Counted from the first letter of the stretch, positions 29,353 to 36,947 are shown. The stretch: 46,782 nt of DNA from PALSA-612 sp035652235 (GCA_035652235.1 DASREE010000020.1:1-46782); one strand, 5' to 3'. Numbers and translations are program-made. The notes: generated from the sequence alone by a model not told the origin.

Positions 29353-30069
29353 TCACCAGGGGAGCGCCGGCTCGCCGGCCGTCCAGCCGCCGTCGACGGG
29401 GAGGACGACACCGGTGATCGCGCTGGCCTCGGGGCCGGCGAGGAAGACGATGGCAGCGGCGACCTCATCCGGGTGGAGCAGCCGCCCGAGCGGGATCCGC
29501 TTTACCGCGGCGCGCCGGAACGTCTCGTTCTCGAAGAACGCCTCCGTCATCGGCGTGACCGTGAATCCCGGAGCGACGGCGTTCACGCGGACGCCGTGTG
29601 GCGCCCAGTCGATCGCGAGCGAGCGGGTCAGCGCGGCGACGGCGCCCTTGCTCGCCGTGTAGGCGGCCTGCTGCGGGAGCGAGACGAGCGCAGCCTGCGA
29701 GGCGACGTTGACGACGGCGCCCCGGCTGGCGCGCAGGTGCTCGCCGAACGCCTGGCAGCAGTGCACGATGCCGAGCACGTTGACCTCGAAGTTGCGGCGG
29801 AAGTCCTCCGCCGGGAGCTCGTCGATCGGCCTGTTCGCGGTCAGCACGCCGGCGGCGTTGACCAGCACGTCGACCCGCTTGAGCGAACCGGCCAGGCGCT
29901 CGAGCGCGCTCCTGTCGGTCACGTCGCAGGCGGGCTCGCCGGCGAGGTCGGCGACGACGACGGTCGCGCCCTGTGCCTGGAGCAGCCGGCGGCAGCTCGC
30001 GCCGATGCCGGACGCGCCGCCGGTGACAACCGCGACACGTCCCTCGATCCGGTCGCTCGAGGCGCTCAT
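29353..30069 (-). CDS. Short-chain dehydrogenase/reductase
   Basis: A complete 238-residue SDR. Cofactor motif AVVTGGASGIGASCRRLL with ADLAGEPACDVTD after strand 2, then VLVNAAGVLT, VVNVASQAALVSLP (Ser), catalytic AAYTASKGAVAAL (Tyr-x3-Lys) and VRVNAVAPGFTVTPMTEAFF. Length and motifs are those of classical single-domain oxidoreductases acting on a hydroxy acid, sugar or aliphatic alcohol. The gene is convergent with the catabolic operon; its orientation suggests separate control. An intact enzyme here might replace the broken SDR next door. Confidence 0.92.
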   Translation of the reverse strand: MSASSDRIEGRVAVVTGGASGIGASCRRLLQAQGATVVVADLAGEPACDVTDRSALERLAGSLKRVDVLVNAAGVLTANRPIDELPAEDFRRNFEVNVLGIVHCCQAFGEHLRASRGAVVNVASQAALVSLPQQAAYTASKGAVAALTRSLAIDWAPHGVRVNAVAPGFTVTPMTEAFFENETFRRAAVKRIPLGRLLHPDEVAAAIVFLAGPEASAITGVVLPVDGGWTAGEPALPW

Positions 30070-30170
30070 GGCGCGCTCATGGCGAGGAGAAGCTCACCCT
30101 CCGCGCCCCGTCGGCGCTGCAGGCGGCGGCGAGGAGGCCGAAGCGAGGTCCGATCGCCCCCGGGCCGCGC

Positions 30171-30200
30171 TTGCCGAGCCGGTGCCGGTCGGCGTATCGT
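30171..30200 (+). promoter_or_regulatory. Promoter TTGCCG-18-TATCGT
   Basis: TTGCCG (30171-30176) and TATCGT (30195-30200) are 18 nt apart, about 30 nt before the ATG of the permease gene, which has a strong AAGGAGG site at 30218-30224. Confidence 0.5.
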
Positions 30201-30230
30201 GCCGCTTGTCACGCACGAAGGAGGTTGCGC

Positions 30231-31691
30231 ATGGCTGTGCACGCAGACGAGCGCACGATGATCTCCGAGCGGATCGCACCGGGGATGCTCCCCCGGGTGC
30301 TCAACTCGTTCGACATGACGATCATCTTCGTCGCGATCGTCCTCTTCATCGTGAACGCCTCGGCCATCCAGCAGGCAGGCCAGGCAGCGTACACGTACTG
30401 GATCCTCGGCTTCCTCGCCTTCCTCATCCCGGGCGCGCTCGTGACCGCCCAGCTCGGGCTGATGTTCCCGCAGGAGGGATCGCTGTACGTGTGGACGCAG
30501 AAGGCGCTGGGCCCGTTCTGGGGCTTCTTCGCCGGCTTCTGCGCCTGGTGGCCGGGGATCCTGGTGATGGTGGCGACCGGCGACGCCGTCGTCACGATCT
30601 GGCAGTTCATCGACACCGGCGGCTTGCCGAAACAGTGGGAGCAGGGTCTCGTGATCCTGGCCGTGCTCTGGTTCTCGGCGCTGATGTCGATGCTGCACCT
30701 GCGCATGACGCAGAACTACGCCAACGTCGCCGTGCTCTTCTACGGCGCGGCGATCTTCGTCATCGGGCTCGCCGGCATCCTCTGGCTGATCGGGAGCGGC
30801 GCCTCGGCCACGGGCGGGTGGGGCACGGCGAGCAACTGGAGCATCCACGCGGGCCAGTGGACGTGGTTCGGCTTCGTCATCCTCGCCCTGCTCGGTATCG
30901 AGGTGCCCCTGAACCTCGGCGTGGAGATCGTCCACATGCGGGCGATCAAGCGCTACCTCGTCTGGGGGTCGATCGTCGTCATGCTCGCGTACCTGTGGGC
31001 GACGTTCGGGACGATGCTCAGCCTGCCGGCCGCGAAGAGCGTCGGCAACACGACCGACATCCTGGCCGCGGTGCAGAAGGGCTTCTGGGGGTCGCACGGG
31101 TTCGCGATCGCGATCGGGCTCGTGCTGATCTGGTTCTTCGTGTCGAACACGGTCGTCTACAACTACTCGTTCAGCCGGCTCCTGTTCGTGTCCGGGCTGG
31201 AGCAGCGGATGCCTCCCGCCATCGGCCGGGTGCATCCGAAGACGAAGGTGCCGGTCACCGCCATCGTCGTGCAGACGGTGCTCTCGTCGCTCTTCGTCGT
31301 CGCCATCTTCAACCCGTGGGTGGCGAGCAACAACACCCAGAAGGCGTACTGGCTCTTCCAGGCGGCGGTGACGGTGATCTGGTGCGTGTCGATGGTGCTG
31401 CTGTTCGCCGACATCTTCCTCGTCAAGCGCGCCTTCCCGGCGCGGTTCGAGGAGGTCAGGGTGGCGCATCCCCTGCTCCTCTCCGCGAGCGGGGTGGTCG
31501 GCATGCTGGCGTCGGCCTTCGGCGCCTACACCGTCTTCCGCAGCCCGTGGACCGGCCTGTTCACAGTCGGGAACTGGCGGCTGTGGCTGGCGGTGCTGTG
31601 CGCCGTCTCCGTGGCCGCGGCGGTCGTCATCTACGCGGTCAGCGAGTACGTGTTCAGGCGGGAGATGGCTCCTGAGGAGATCCCGGTCTAG
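30231..31691 (+). CDS. APC-superfamily amino acid / amine permease
   Basis: A 486-residue membrane protein with about 12 helices. The first helix region LNSFDMTIIFVAIVLFIVNA and the FPQEGSLYVWTQKALGPFWG loop match the conserved amino-acid permease (AA_permease_2) pattern. LLGIEVPLNLGVEIVHMRAIKR is the cytoplasmic loop after helix 6. Further helices are VSNTVVYNYSFSRLLFVSGL and VTVIWCVSMVLLFADIFLV. The substrate is an amino acid or polyamine. Start ATG 30231 has an excellent ribosome binding site. The ligase gene starts directly after the stop with no gap, so transporter and ligase form one transcription unit. Confidence 0.88.
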   Translation: MAVHADERTMISERIAPGMLPRVLNSFDMTIIFVAIVLFIVNASAIQQAGQAAYTYWILGFLAFLIPGALVTAQLGLMFPQEGSLYVWTQKALGPFWGFFAGFCAWWPGILVMVATGDAVVTIWQFIDTGGLPKQWEQGLVILAVLWFSALMSMLHLRMTQNYANVAVLFYGAAIFVIGLAGILWLIGSGASATGGWGTASNWSIHAGQWTWFGFVILALLGIEVPLNLGVEIVHMRAIKRYLVWGSIVVMLAYLWATFGTMLSLPAAKSVGNTTDILAAVQKGFWGSHGFAIAIGLVLIWFFVSNTVVYNYSFSRLLFVSGLEQRMPPAIGRVHPKTKVPVTAIVVQTVLSSLFVVAIFNPWVASNNTQKAYWLFQAAVTVIWCVSMVLLFADIFLVKRAFPARFEEVRVAHPLLLSASGVVGMLASAFGAYTVFRSPWTGLFTVGNWRLWLAVLCAVSVAAAVVIYAVSEYVFRREMAPEEIPV

Positions 31692-33035
31692 GTGACCGCC
31701 GAGGAGGTGGTCGGGCAGGCGGACGAGGCGGGGCTCCGTCTCGTCCGCTTCCTCTGGTGCGGCAACGACGGCACGATCCGGGCGAAGGCGTCCGGTCGCC
31801 ACGGCCTCGAGCAGCGACTCGCGAGCGGCATCGGCCTGACCGTCGCCATCCAGGCGATGAACGGGCTCGACCAGCTGCAGCCGGTCGAGGGCATGGGGCC
31901 GGTGGGCGAGGTGCGGCTCGTGCCAGATCTCGACACCTTCCGCGTGCTCCCGTACGCACCGCGCGTCGGGGCGCTGCTGACCGACCACGTCGCGCTCGAC
32001 GGAGCCGCCGCGCCGGTCTGCCAGCGGACATTCCTGAAGCGGATGGAGTCGCGCCTCGCCGAGCGCGGGCTCGTGCTGCGCTGCGCCTTCGAGAACGAGT
32101 TCTCGCTGGCCACGCGGGTCGACGGCGAGTACGTGCCGGTCGACTCGGCGCTCTGCTTCTCGACGATCGGGATGAGCGCGGTGCAGGACGTCGTCGACGA
32201 CCTGGCGGCCGCCCTCGAGGCGCAGCAGATCCCGCTCGAGCAGTACTACGCCGAGCTCGGCCACGGCCAGCAGGAGATCTCCACCGCGCACGCGCCCGCC
32301 TGCCGGGCGGCGGACGAGCAGCTCCTCGTCCGCGAGACGATCCGCGGCGTGGCGGCGCGCCACGGCCTCGTCGCCTCGCTCGCGCCCAAGCCGTGGCCGG
32401 CCAACGCGGGCAACGGCTGCCACATCCACTTCTCGCTCTGGGAGGGCGAGCACAACCGTTTTCACGACCCGCAGGCGCCGGACGCGCTGTCGGCGACCGC
32501 GCGCGCCTTCCTGGCGGGGGTGCTCGCCCATCTGCCCGCGCTGTGCGCCCTGACGGCGCCGAGCTTCAACTCCTACCGGCGTCTCGTGCCGCAGTACTGG
32601 GCGGGCGCGTTCGTCTGCTGGGGCCACGACAACCGTGAGGCGCCGGTCCGCGTCGCCTCGCCGTTCCGGGGAGCCGAGGAGGCCTCGACGAACGCGGAGC
32701 TCAAGGCCGCGGACGCGACCTGCAACCCGTACCTCGCCCTCGGCGGCCTGATCGCCTGCGGCCTCGACGGGCTGGAGCGGTCGCTCGACCTCCCCGATCC
32801 GGTGCAGGTCGACCCGGCGACCATGCCGCAGCGGGAGCGCGAGCGGCGGGGCGTCCACCGGCTCCCGGCGACGCAGGCGGAGGCGCTCGACGCGCTGAGC
32901 GCGGACGGGGTGCTGAGCGACGCGCTCGGCCCCGTGTTGACGGAGTCCTACCTGGCCGTCCGCAGGTCGGAGTGGGCGGCGTACTCGGCGGGTGACGAGA
33001 GATTCGAGCAGCAGGGGCACTTCCTCAAGTACTGA
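31692..33035 (+). CDS. Glutamine-synthetase-family ligase (gamma-glutamyl-amine synthetase-like)
   Basis: A 447-residue member of the glutamine synthetase superfamily. The N-terminal beta-grasp (LRLVRFLWCGNDGTIRAKA) resembles FluG/PuuA-type proteins. The catalytic domain has LRCAFENEFSL, YAELGHGQQEI (Glu metal ligands), NAGNGCHIHFSLWEGEHN (His and Asn of the ATP/substrate site) and SYRRLVPQYWAGAFVCWG, then NAELKAADATCNPYLALGG. The adenylylation Tyr loop of GlnA is absent. The likely role is ATP-dependent coupling of glutamate to an amine brought in by the adjacent permease. GTG 31692 abuts the permease stop. Confidence 0.88.
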   Translation: MTAEEVVGQADEAGLRLVRFLWCGNDGTIRAKASGRHGLEQRLASGIGLTVAIQAMNGLDQLQPVEGMGPVGEVRLVPDLDTFRVLPYAPRVGALLTDHVALDGAAAPVCQRTFLKRMESRLAERGLVLRCAFENEFSLATRVDGEYVPVDSALCFSTIGMSAVQDVVDDLAAALEAQQIPLEQYYAELGHGQQEISTAHAPACRAADEQLLVRETIRGVAARHGLVASLAPKPWPANAGNGCHIHFSLWEGEHNRFHDPQAPDALSATARAFLAGVLAHLPALCALTAPSFNSYRRLVPQYWAGAFVCWGHDNREAPVRVASPFRGAEEASTNAELKAADATCNPYLALGGLIACGLDGLERSLDLPDPVQVDPATMPQRERERRGVHRLPATQAEALDALSADGVLSDALGPVLTESYLAVRRSEWAAYSAGDERFEQQGHFLKY

Positions 33036-34000
33036 GCTCGATCCCGCTCGTCGACCAGCACGCGCACGGGATCGTGCGCGGCCGGCCGACGCTGGACGAG
33101 TTCCGCGGCTTCTTCTCCGAGAGCCCGGACCCGCGCCAGTGGCCGCACGTGGCGACGTCGCTCAGCTACCGGCGCGCGATCCGCGAGCTCGCACGCTTCC
33201 TCGGTTGCGAGGAGACCGAGGAGGCCGTCTACCGGCACCGGGCCGAGCAGGGCGAGGACGCGCACGCCGCGGCGCTCCTGCGCGCGACCGGCACGGAGTG
33301 GCTGCTCGTCGACGACGGCTATCCGCCGCCCGGCGAGGCAGTCGCCTGGCGGGAGCTGGGAGCGCTGGCCGGCTGCCTCGCGCGTCCGATCCTGCGGCTG
33401 GAGACGCGTGGCGAGCGCGCCGCGGCCGAGGCCGCGGCCGCGCGGGCAAACGGCTACGCCGCGCTGAAGACGATCGCCGCCTACCGCGGCGGGCTCGACC
33501 GCGTCTCGGCGCAGGCGCTGTCGGCGCTGGAGGCGAACGAGGCGACGGGGCGGCCGCTGCCGGTGCAGGTGCACTGCGGCTTCGGCGACCCGGACCTGCA
33601 CCTGTGGCGGTCCGACCCGAGCTACCTGAAGCCGCTCGTGGAGCGCTTCGGCGAGACGACGTTCGTCCTCCTGCACTGCTACCCGTACGTGCGCGAGGCA
33701 GGCTGGCTCGCCCACGTCTACGCGAACGTCTACCTCGACCTGTCGCTGACGATCCCGCTCGTGTCCCGGCCGGCCGAGGCGCTGCGCGAGGCGCTCGAGC
33801 TGGCGCCCGTGTCGAAGCTGCTGTACGCCTCGGACGCCGTGCGCGCGCCGGAGCTCTACTACCTCGCCGCGCGCTGGTGGCGCGCGGCGCTCGCCGAGGT
33901 GCTTCCGGAGGTGCTTCCGCCGGCGGAGGTCGAAGCGGCCGCGCGCGCGATCCTGCGCGAGAACGCGCTCCGCCTGTACGGGCTCGAGCCGGCCGCGTAG
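33032..34000 (+). CDS. Amidohydrolase-2 family protein (FluG N-domain-like), probable CTG start
   Basis: A 322-residue TIM-barrel amidohydrolase. The N-terminal metal motif IPLVDQHAHGIV (HxH) is followed by WLLVDDGYPPPGE, ALKTIAAYRGGLD (Lys), LPVQVHCGFGDPDL (His), FVLLHCYPYVREAGW (His) and KLLYASDAVRAPELYY (Asp). The first standard start, GTG 33074, lies after the HxH motif and would remove it. The only plausible upstream codon is CTG 33032, which overlaps the ligase TGA as CTGA, the same coupling geometry as GTGA elsewhere. The domain pair with glutamine-synthetase-like ligase is fused in fungal FluG. Confidence 0.82.
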   Translation: MSSIPLVDQHAHGIVRGRPTLDEFRGFFSESPDPRQWPHVATSLSYRRAIRELARFLGCEETEEAVYRHRAEQGEDAHAAALLRATGTEWLLVDDGYPPPGEAVAWRELGALAGCLARPILRLETRGERAAAEAAAARANGYAALKTIAAYRGGLDRVSAQALSALEANEATGRPLPVQVHCGFGDPDLHLWRSDPSYLKPLVERFGETTFVLLHCYPYVREAGWLAHVYANVYLDLSLTIPLVSRPAEALREALELAPVSKLLYASDAVRAPELYYLAARWWRAALAEVLPEVLPPAEVEAAARAILRENALRLYGLEPAA

Positions 34001-34059
34001 CGCCAGGACCCGCCGCGCGGGAGCCGTCTCGAGGAGGCGGTCGTCATCTGATGTCCCAC

Positions 34060-34097
34060 TTCTCCACTAATCCAGCGATCTCTGTAAGATTGGAGAA
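34060..34097. promoter_or_regulatory. Likely ArsR operator: TTCTCCA-N24-TGGAGAA
   Basis: A 7-base inverted repeat (34060-34066 and 34091-34097) encloses a -10 candidate TAAGAT (34085-34090). It sits immediately upstream of ATG 34099 of the ArsR-type gene, consistent with autorepression. Confidence 0.5.
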
Positions 34098-34098
34098 C

Positions 34099-34758
34099 AT
34101 GGCCAGCGACGCCGACCTGTACGAGCAGTTCGCGCGGATCGGCAAGGCACTCGCCTCCGCACGGCGCGTGCAGCTCCTCGACCTCCTCTGCCAGGGTGAG
34201 CGCAGCGTCGACGCGCTCGCGCGGACGTCCGGCATGACCGTCACCAATGCGTCGCAGCACCTACATGTGCTCCGGGCGGCGCGGCTTGTCGACGCGCGCA
34301 AGGAGGGGACGAAGGTGATGTACCGCGTCGCTGACGACGAGGTGTGTCGGTTCTTCTTCGCCCTGCGAAAGCTCGCCGGCTTGCGCCTCGCCGAGGTGGA
34401 GCAGTTCGTGCGTCGCTACGTGGAGGGCGATGGCGACCTCGAGCCCGTGACCCGCGCGGAGCTACTCGCGCGCGCGAAGCGAGATGACGTCGTCGTCCTG
34501 GACGTGCGGCCGCAGGACGAGTTCGCAACCGGGCACATCCCCGGCGCAGTCTCGGTTCCGCTCGAGGAGCTCGAGCAGCGGCTTGACTCGCTTCAGGTCG
34601 ACGCCGAGGTTGTCGCCTACTGCCGCGGCCCCTACTGCCTCCTCGCCCCGCGCGCCGTGGAGCTGCTGCGCGCGCGCGGCTTCAAGGCGCGCCGGCTCGA
34701 GGACGGATTCCCCGAGTGGCGTCTCGCCGGCCTTCCTGTCGCAGTCGGAGAGGAGTGA
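34099..34758 (+). CDS. ArsR-type regulator fused to a rhodanese domain
   Basis: A 219-residue two-domain protein. Residues about 5-95 are a winged helix (RRVQLLDLLCQGERSVDALA, then RTSGMTVTNASQHLHVLRAA). Residues about 115-217 are a rhodanese domain (VVVLDVRPQDEFATGHIPGA, active Cys175 in VAYCRGPYC, then GFKARRLEDGFPEWRLAGLP). Cys31 and Cys83 in the regulator part could sense persulfide. Start ATG 34099 has GGAGA just before it; ATG 34051 is in frame but lies upstream of the operator and -10. Its stop overlaps the DsrE-like ATG (ATGA). It likely controls this sulfur operon in response to sulfane sulfur. Confidence 0.9.
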   Translation: MASDADLYEQFARIGKALASARRVQLLDLLCQGERSVDALARTSGMTVTNASQHLHVLRAARLVDARKEGTKVMYRVADDEVCRFFFALRKLAGLRLAEVEQFVRRYVEGDGDLEPVTRAELLARAKRDDVVVLDVRPQDEFATGHIPGAVSVPLEELEQRLDSLQVDAEVVAYCRGPYCLLAPRAVELLRARGFKARRLEDGFPEWRLAGLPVAVGEE

Positions 34759-35108
34759 TGAACGTCCTCATCCTCGTCAACGACCCGCCCTACGGCACCG
34801 AGCGCTGCTACAACGCCCTTCGCCTGGCGAACTCGCTTACGAGGCGCAAGGGAACGACCGTGCGCGTCTTCTTGATGGCCGACGCGGTCGGCTGCGCCAT
34901 CAGCACGCAGGTCCTCCCAAACGGCTACTACCACCTCGACCGCATGCTTGCCGCCACCCTGCGCCACGGCGCAGAGGTGGGACTCTGCGGAACGTGCATG
35001 GATGCCCGCGCAGTCGACGACAGCAGGCTCGTCGAGGGCGCCCGCCGCTCCTCGCTCGAGGAGCTAACGGACTGGACGCTCTGGGCGGACAAGGTCGTGA
35101 CCTTCTAG
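34758..35108 (+). CDS. DsrE-family sulfur-transfer-like protein
   Basis: A 116-residue protein with the DsrE/DsrF-like fold: MNVLILVNDPPYGTERCYNA, LRLANSLTRRKGTTVRVFLM, DAVGCAIST and a C-terminal EVGLCGTCMDAR with Cys77 and Cys80. The latter is the family position that carries persulfide in related DsrE/TusD-type proteins. It starts by a 4-base ATGA overlap with the ArsR-rhodanese gene and is 13 nt from the flavoprotein gene, so all three are co-expressed. The role is probably sulfane-sulfur carriage between the rhodanese and the flavoprotein. Confidence 0.88.
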   Translation: MNVLILVNDPPYGTERCYNALRLANSLTRRKGTTVRVFLMADAVGCAISTQVLPNGYYHLDRMLAATLRHGAEVGLCGTCMDARAVDDSRLVEGARRSSLEELTDWTLWADKVVTF

Positions 35109-35121
35109 CGGGAGGGACCCG

Positions 35122-36276
35122 ATGCCGGGAGAGACGATCGTCGTGCTCGGTGGCGGTACGGGCGGCCTCACAGCCGCGTACCATCTCGCGCGCAAGAGGA
35201 GCCGTCACAGGATCGTGCTCGTCGAGCGCGACCCGGTCTACCACTTCGCACCCTCGTTCCTGTGGGTGATGAGCGGCGCGCGCCGGCCCGAGCAGCTGAC
35301 CGTTGATCTGCACCGCCTGAGGCGACGCGGCATCGAGCTCGTCCAGGCTGAGGTGCGGGCGATCGACGTGGGCAGCGGACGCGTCGAGACATCCGCTGGC
35401 TCCATCCCCTACGATCGGCTCGTTGTCGCGCTCGGCGCCGAGCTCGCGCCCGACGCCCTCGCCGGCTTTGGCGAAGGCGCGCACAATCTCTACGCGCTCG
35501 AAGGCGCTGTCTCCGCTGGCCGCGCGCTCGACGAGTTCGAGGGCGGCTGTGTCGTCGTCCTCGTCTCACGTCTTCCCTACAAGTGTCCGGCGGCGCCCTA
35601 CGAGACGGCTCTGCTCGCCGAGGCCGTGCTCCGCAGGCGCGGCGTGCGCAGCGGCTCGACGGTCGACGTGTACACGCCCGAGCCGTTTCCGATGCCGACC
35701 GCAGGCCCCGCGATAGGCGAGGCGCTGCGCGGGATCCTCGAGCAGCGAGGGATCGGTTTTCACCCCGAGCAGAGCGTCGAGCGGATCGAGTCCGAGGCAC
35801 GTGAGCTCGTGCTGTCAAGCGGCGAGCGCGTGGGCTGCGATCTTCTGCTCGGCGTCCCACCGCACCGGGCACCGGCACCGGTCCGCGACAGCGCCCTCGC
35901 CGGCGAGACCGGCTTCATCCCTGTTCATCGGGCGACGCTCGCGACGAACGCGGAGGGCGTGTTCGCGATCGGCGACATCACGACGATCCCGCTCGCCGGC
36001 GGCAAATTCCTGCCAAAGGCAGGGGTCTTCGCCCACGCGCAAGCGAAGGTGGTGGCACAGCGGATCGCCGCCGAGCTCGCCGGTCGCCCACCATCCGGGG
36101 TCTTCGAGGGCAAGGGAGCGTGCTTCGTCGAGATGGGCGACGGTGTCGCCGCGTACGCAACAGGCGACTTCTACGCCGAGGAGGGGCCGCAGATACGGCT
36201 CCGCCGGCCGGGACGGCAGTGGCACCTCGCCAAGGTCGCCTTCGAGAAGTACTGGCTCAGGCGCTGGTTGCACTGA
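35122..36276 (+). CDS. Sulfide:quinone oxidoreductase-like FAD flavoprotein
   Basis: A 384-residue pyridine-nucleotide-disulfide-reductase-fold protein. FAD motif IVVLGGGTGGLTAAYHLARK, then VERDPVYHFAPSFLWVMSG, the second FAD segment ATNAEGVFAIGDITTIPLAG and the C-terminal membrane-contact region FEKYWLRRWL. Cys155 (LPYKCPAAPYE) and Cys334 (GKGACFVEMGDG) fit the redox Cys pair of sulfide:quinone oxidoreductase; Cys143 is an additional one. The reaction would be sulfide to polysulfide with electrons to the quinone pool. The ribosome binding site is GGGAGGGACC before ATG 35122. The gene ends 32 nt before a convergent tRNA. Confidence 0.88.
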   Translation: MPGETIVVLGGGTGGLTAAYHLARKRSRHRIVLVERDPVYHFAPSFLWVMSGARRPEQLTVDLHRLRRRGIELVQAEVRAIDVGSGRVETSAGSIPYDRLVVALGAELAPDALAGFGEGAHNLYALEGAVSAGRALDEFEGGCVVVLVSRLPYKCPAAPYETALLAEAVLRRRGVRSGSTVDVYTPEPFPMPTAGPAIGEALRGILEQRGIGFHPEQSVERIESEARELVLSSGERVGCDLLLGVPPHRAPAPVRDSALAGETGFIPVHRATLATNAEGVFAIGDITTIPLAGGKFLPKAGVFAHAQAKVVAQRIAAELAGRPPSGVFEGKGACFVEMGDGVAAYATGDFYAEEGPQIRLRRPGRQWHLAKVAFEKYWLRRWLH

Positions 36277-36308
36277 CCGCATCGACCCGAGCAGCGGGTC
36301 TGTGGAGG

Positions 36309-36397
36309 CGGAGGGGGAGGGATTTGAACCCTCGTCGGACGGAACCGCCCGAAACGGTTTTCGAGACCGCCGCATTCGACCGCTCTGCCACCCCTCC
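36309..36397 (-). tRNA. tRNA-Ser (anticodon CGA)
   Basis: On the minus strand the gene begins GGAGGGGTGGCAGAGCGG and closes with CCCCTCC plus discriminator G. The anticodon arm GCGGT-CTCGAAA-ACCGT gives CGA. A long variable arm and the T-arm GGGTTCAAATCCC identify class II serine tRNA. CCA is not encoded. Confidence 0.95.
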
Positions 36398-36496
36398 GCG
36401 GCCTCGGTAAGCGTACTCGCCGCGTACGGCGCGCGGGCGAGCTCGCGTCTGCCGGCCGGACGCGCGGCGCCGGCCCGGCTCCGCCTGCCGCAGCGG

Positions 36497-36502
36497 TATC
36501 CT
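36497..36502 (+). promoter_or_regulatory. -10 element (TATCCT) of the tRNA-Ser(GCU) gene
   Basis: TATCCT ends 10 nt before the mature tRNA 5' end. No clear -35 is visible. The same hexamer occurs before the small membrane protein gene at 13438. Confidence 0.5.
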
Positions 36503-36512
36503 GAGGCGGCCC

Positions 36513-36603
36513 GGAGAAGTGGCCGAGTGGCTGAAGGCGGCGCCCTGCTAAGGCGTTAGGTGGGGGATTCCCTGCCTCGAGGGTTCGAATCCCTCCTTCT
36601 CCG
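36513..36603 (+). tRNA. tRNA-Ser (anticodon GCU)
   Basis: Starts GGAGAAGTGGCCGAGTGG and ends CTTCTCC plus discriminator G, a 7-bp acceptor stem. The anticodon arm GCGCC-CTGCTAA-GGCGT gives GCT. The long variable arm (GGTGGGGGATTCCCTGCC) and T-arm GGGTTCGAATCCC are class II serine features. CCA is not encoded. Confidence 0.95.
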
Positions 36604-36650
36604 CTCGAGACGCGCGAGGCAGCGCCCGCGGCGGACAGCGGCCGCCGCCG

Positions 36651-36947
36651 TCAGTCGTGGACGCGGGCGATGAGGTCGCTTCGCTTCACGACCTTGACGT
36701 CGATCCCGGACAGGCGCACCTCGTAGCCTGCCTCGTGCGGGTAGAGCACCTTGTCGCCCGGCTCGACGTCGGTGACGTCGGAGCCGACCGCGGTGACGAT
36801 GCCCGTGCGGATCGCGGCCGAGGCGGCAGCCGAGGCGGGCAGGATCAGCCCCGAGCGCGTCTCCGTCTCGTCGCTCGAGGGCTGGACGACGAGGTATTCG
36901 TCCAGCGGCTCGATCGACACGTCCACGCGCTTCGGCTCGACGCTCAT
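36651..36947 (-). CDS. groS: GroES co-chaperonin
   Basis: A 98-residue protein of the 10-kDa chaperonin family, the cap of GroEL. It has the start-strand EPLDEYLVVQPSSDETETRS, the mobile-loop-like SGLILPASAAASAA, GIVTAVGSDV, VEPGDKVLYPHEAG and the C-terminal DVKVVKRSDLIARV. The mobile loop departs from the usual GGI(V/L)LP and is longer and Ala-rich, a variation known in second, groEL-unlinked copies. No groEL is near. ATG 36947 is preceded by TATCGT with a 6-nt gap, consistent with a leaderless message. Confidence 0.9.
   Translation of the reverse strand: MSVEPKRVDVSIEPLDEYLVVQPSSDETETRSGLILPASAAASAAIRTGIVTAVGSDVTDVEPGDKVLYPHEAGYEVRLSGIDVKVVKRSDLIARVHD

Noticed and set aside
30066..33020. 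984-codon antisense frame across the permease and ligase genes
   Set aside because: Both sense genes are full length with family motifs; the antisense is low-complexity His/Arg/Asp-rich.
33074..34000. Amidohydrolase starting at GTG 33074
   Set aside because: It would lose the HxH metal motif, leaving an inactive barrel.
34051..34758. ArsR-rhodanese starting at ATG 34051
   Set aside because: The upstream ATG lies before the inverted repeat and the -10; ATG 34099 has GGAGA and the conserved family start.
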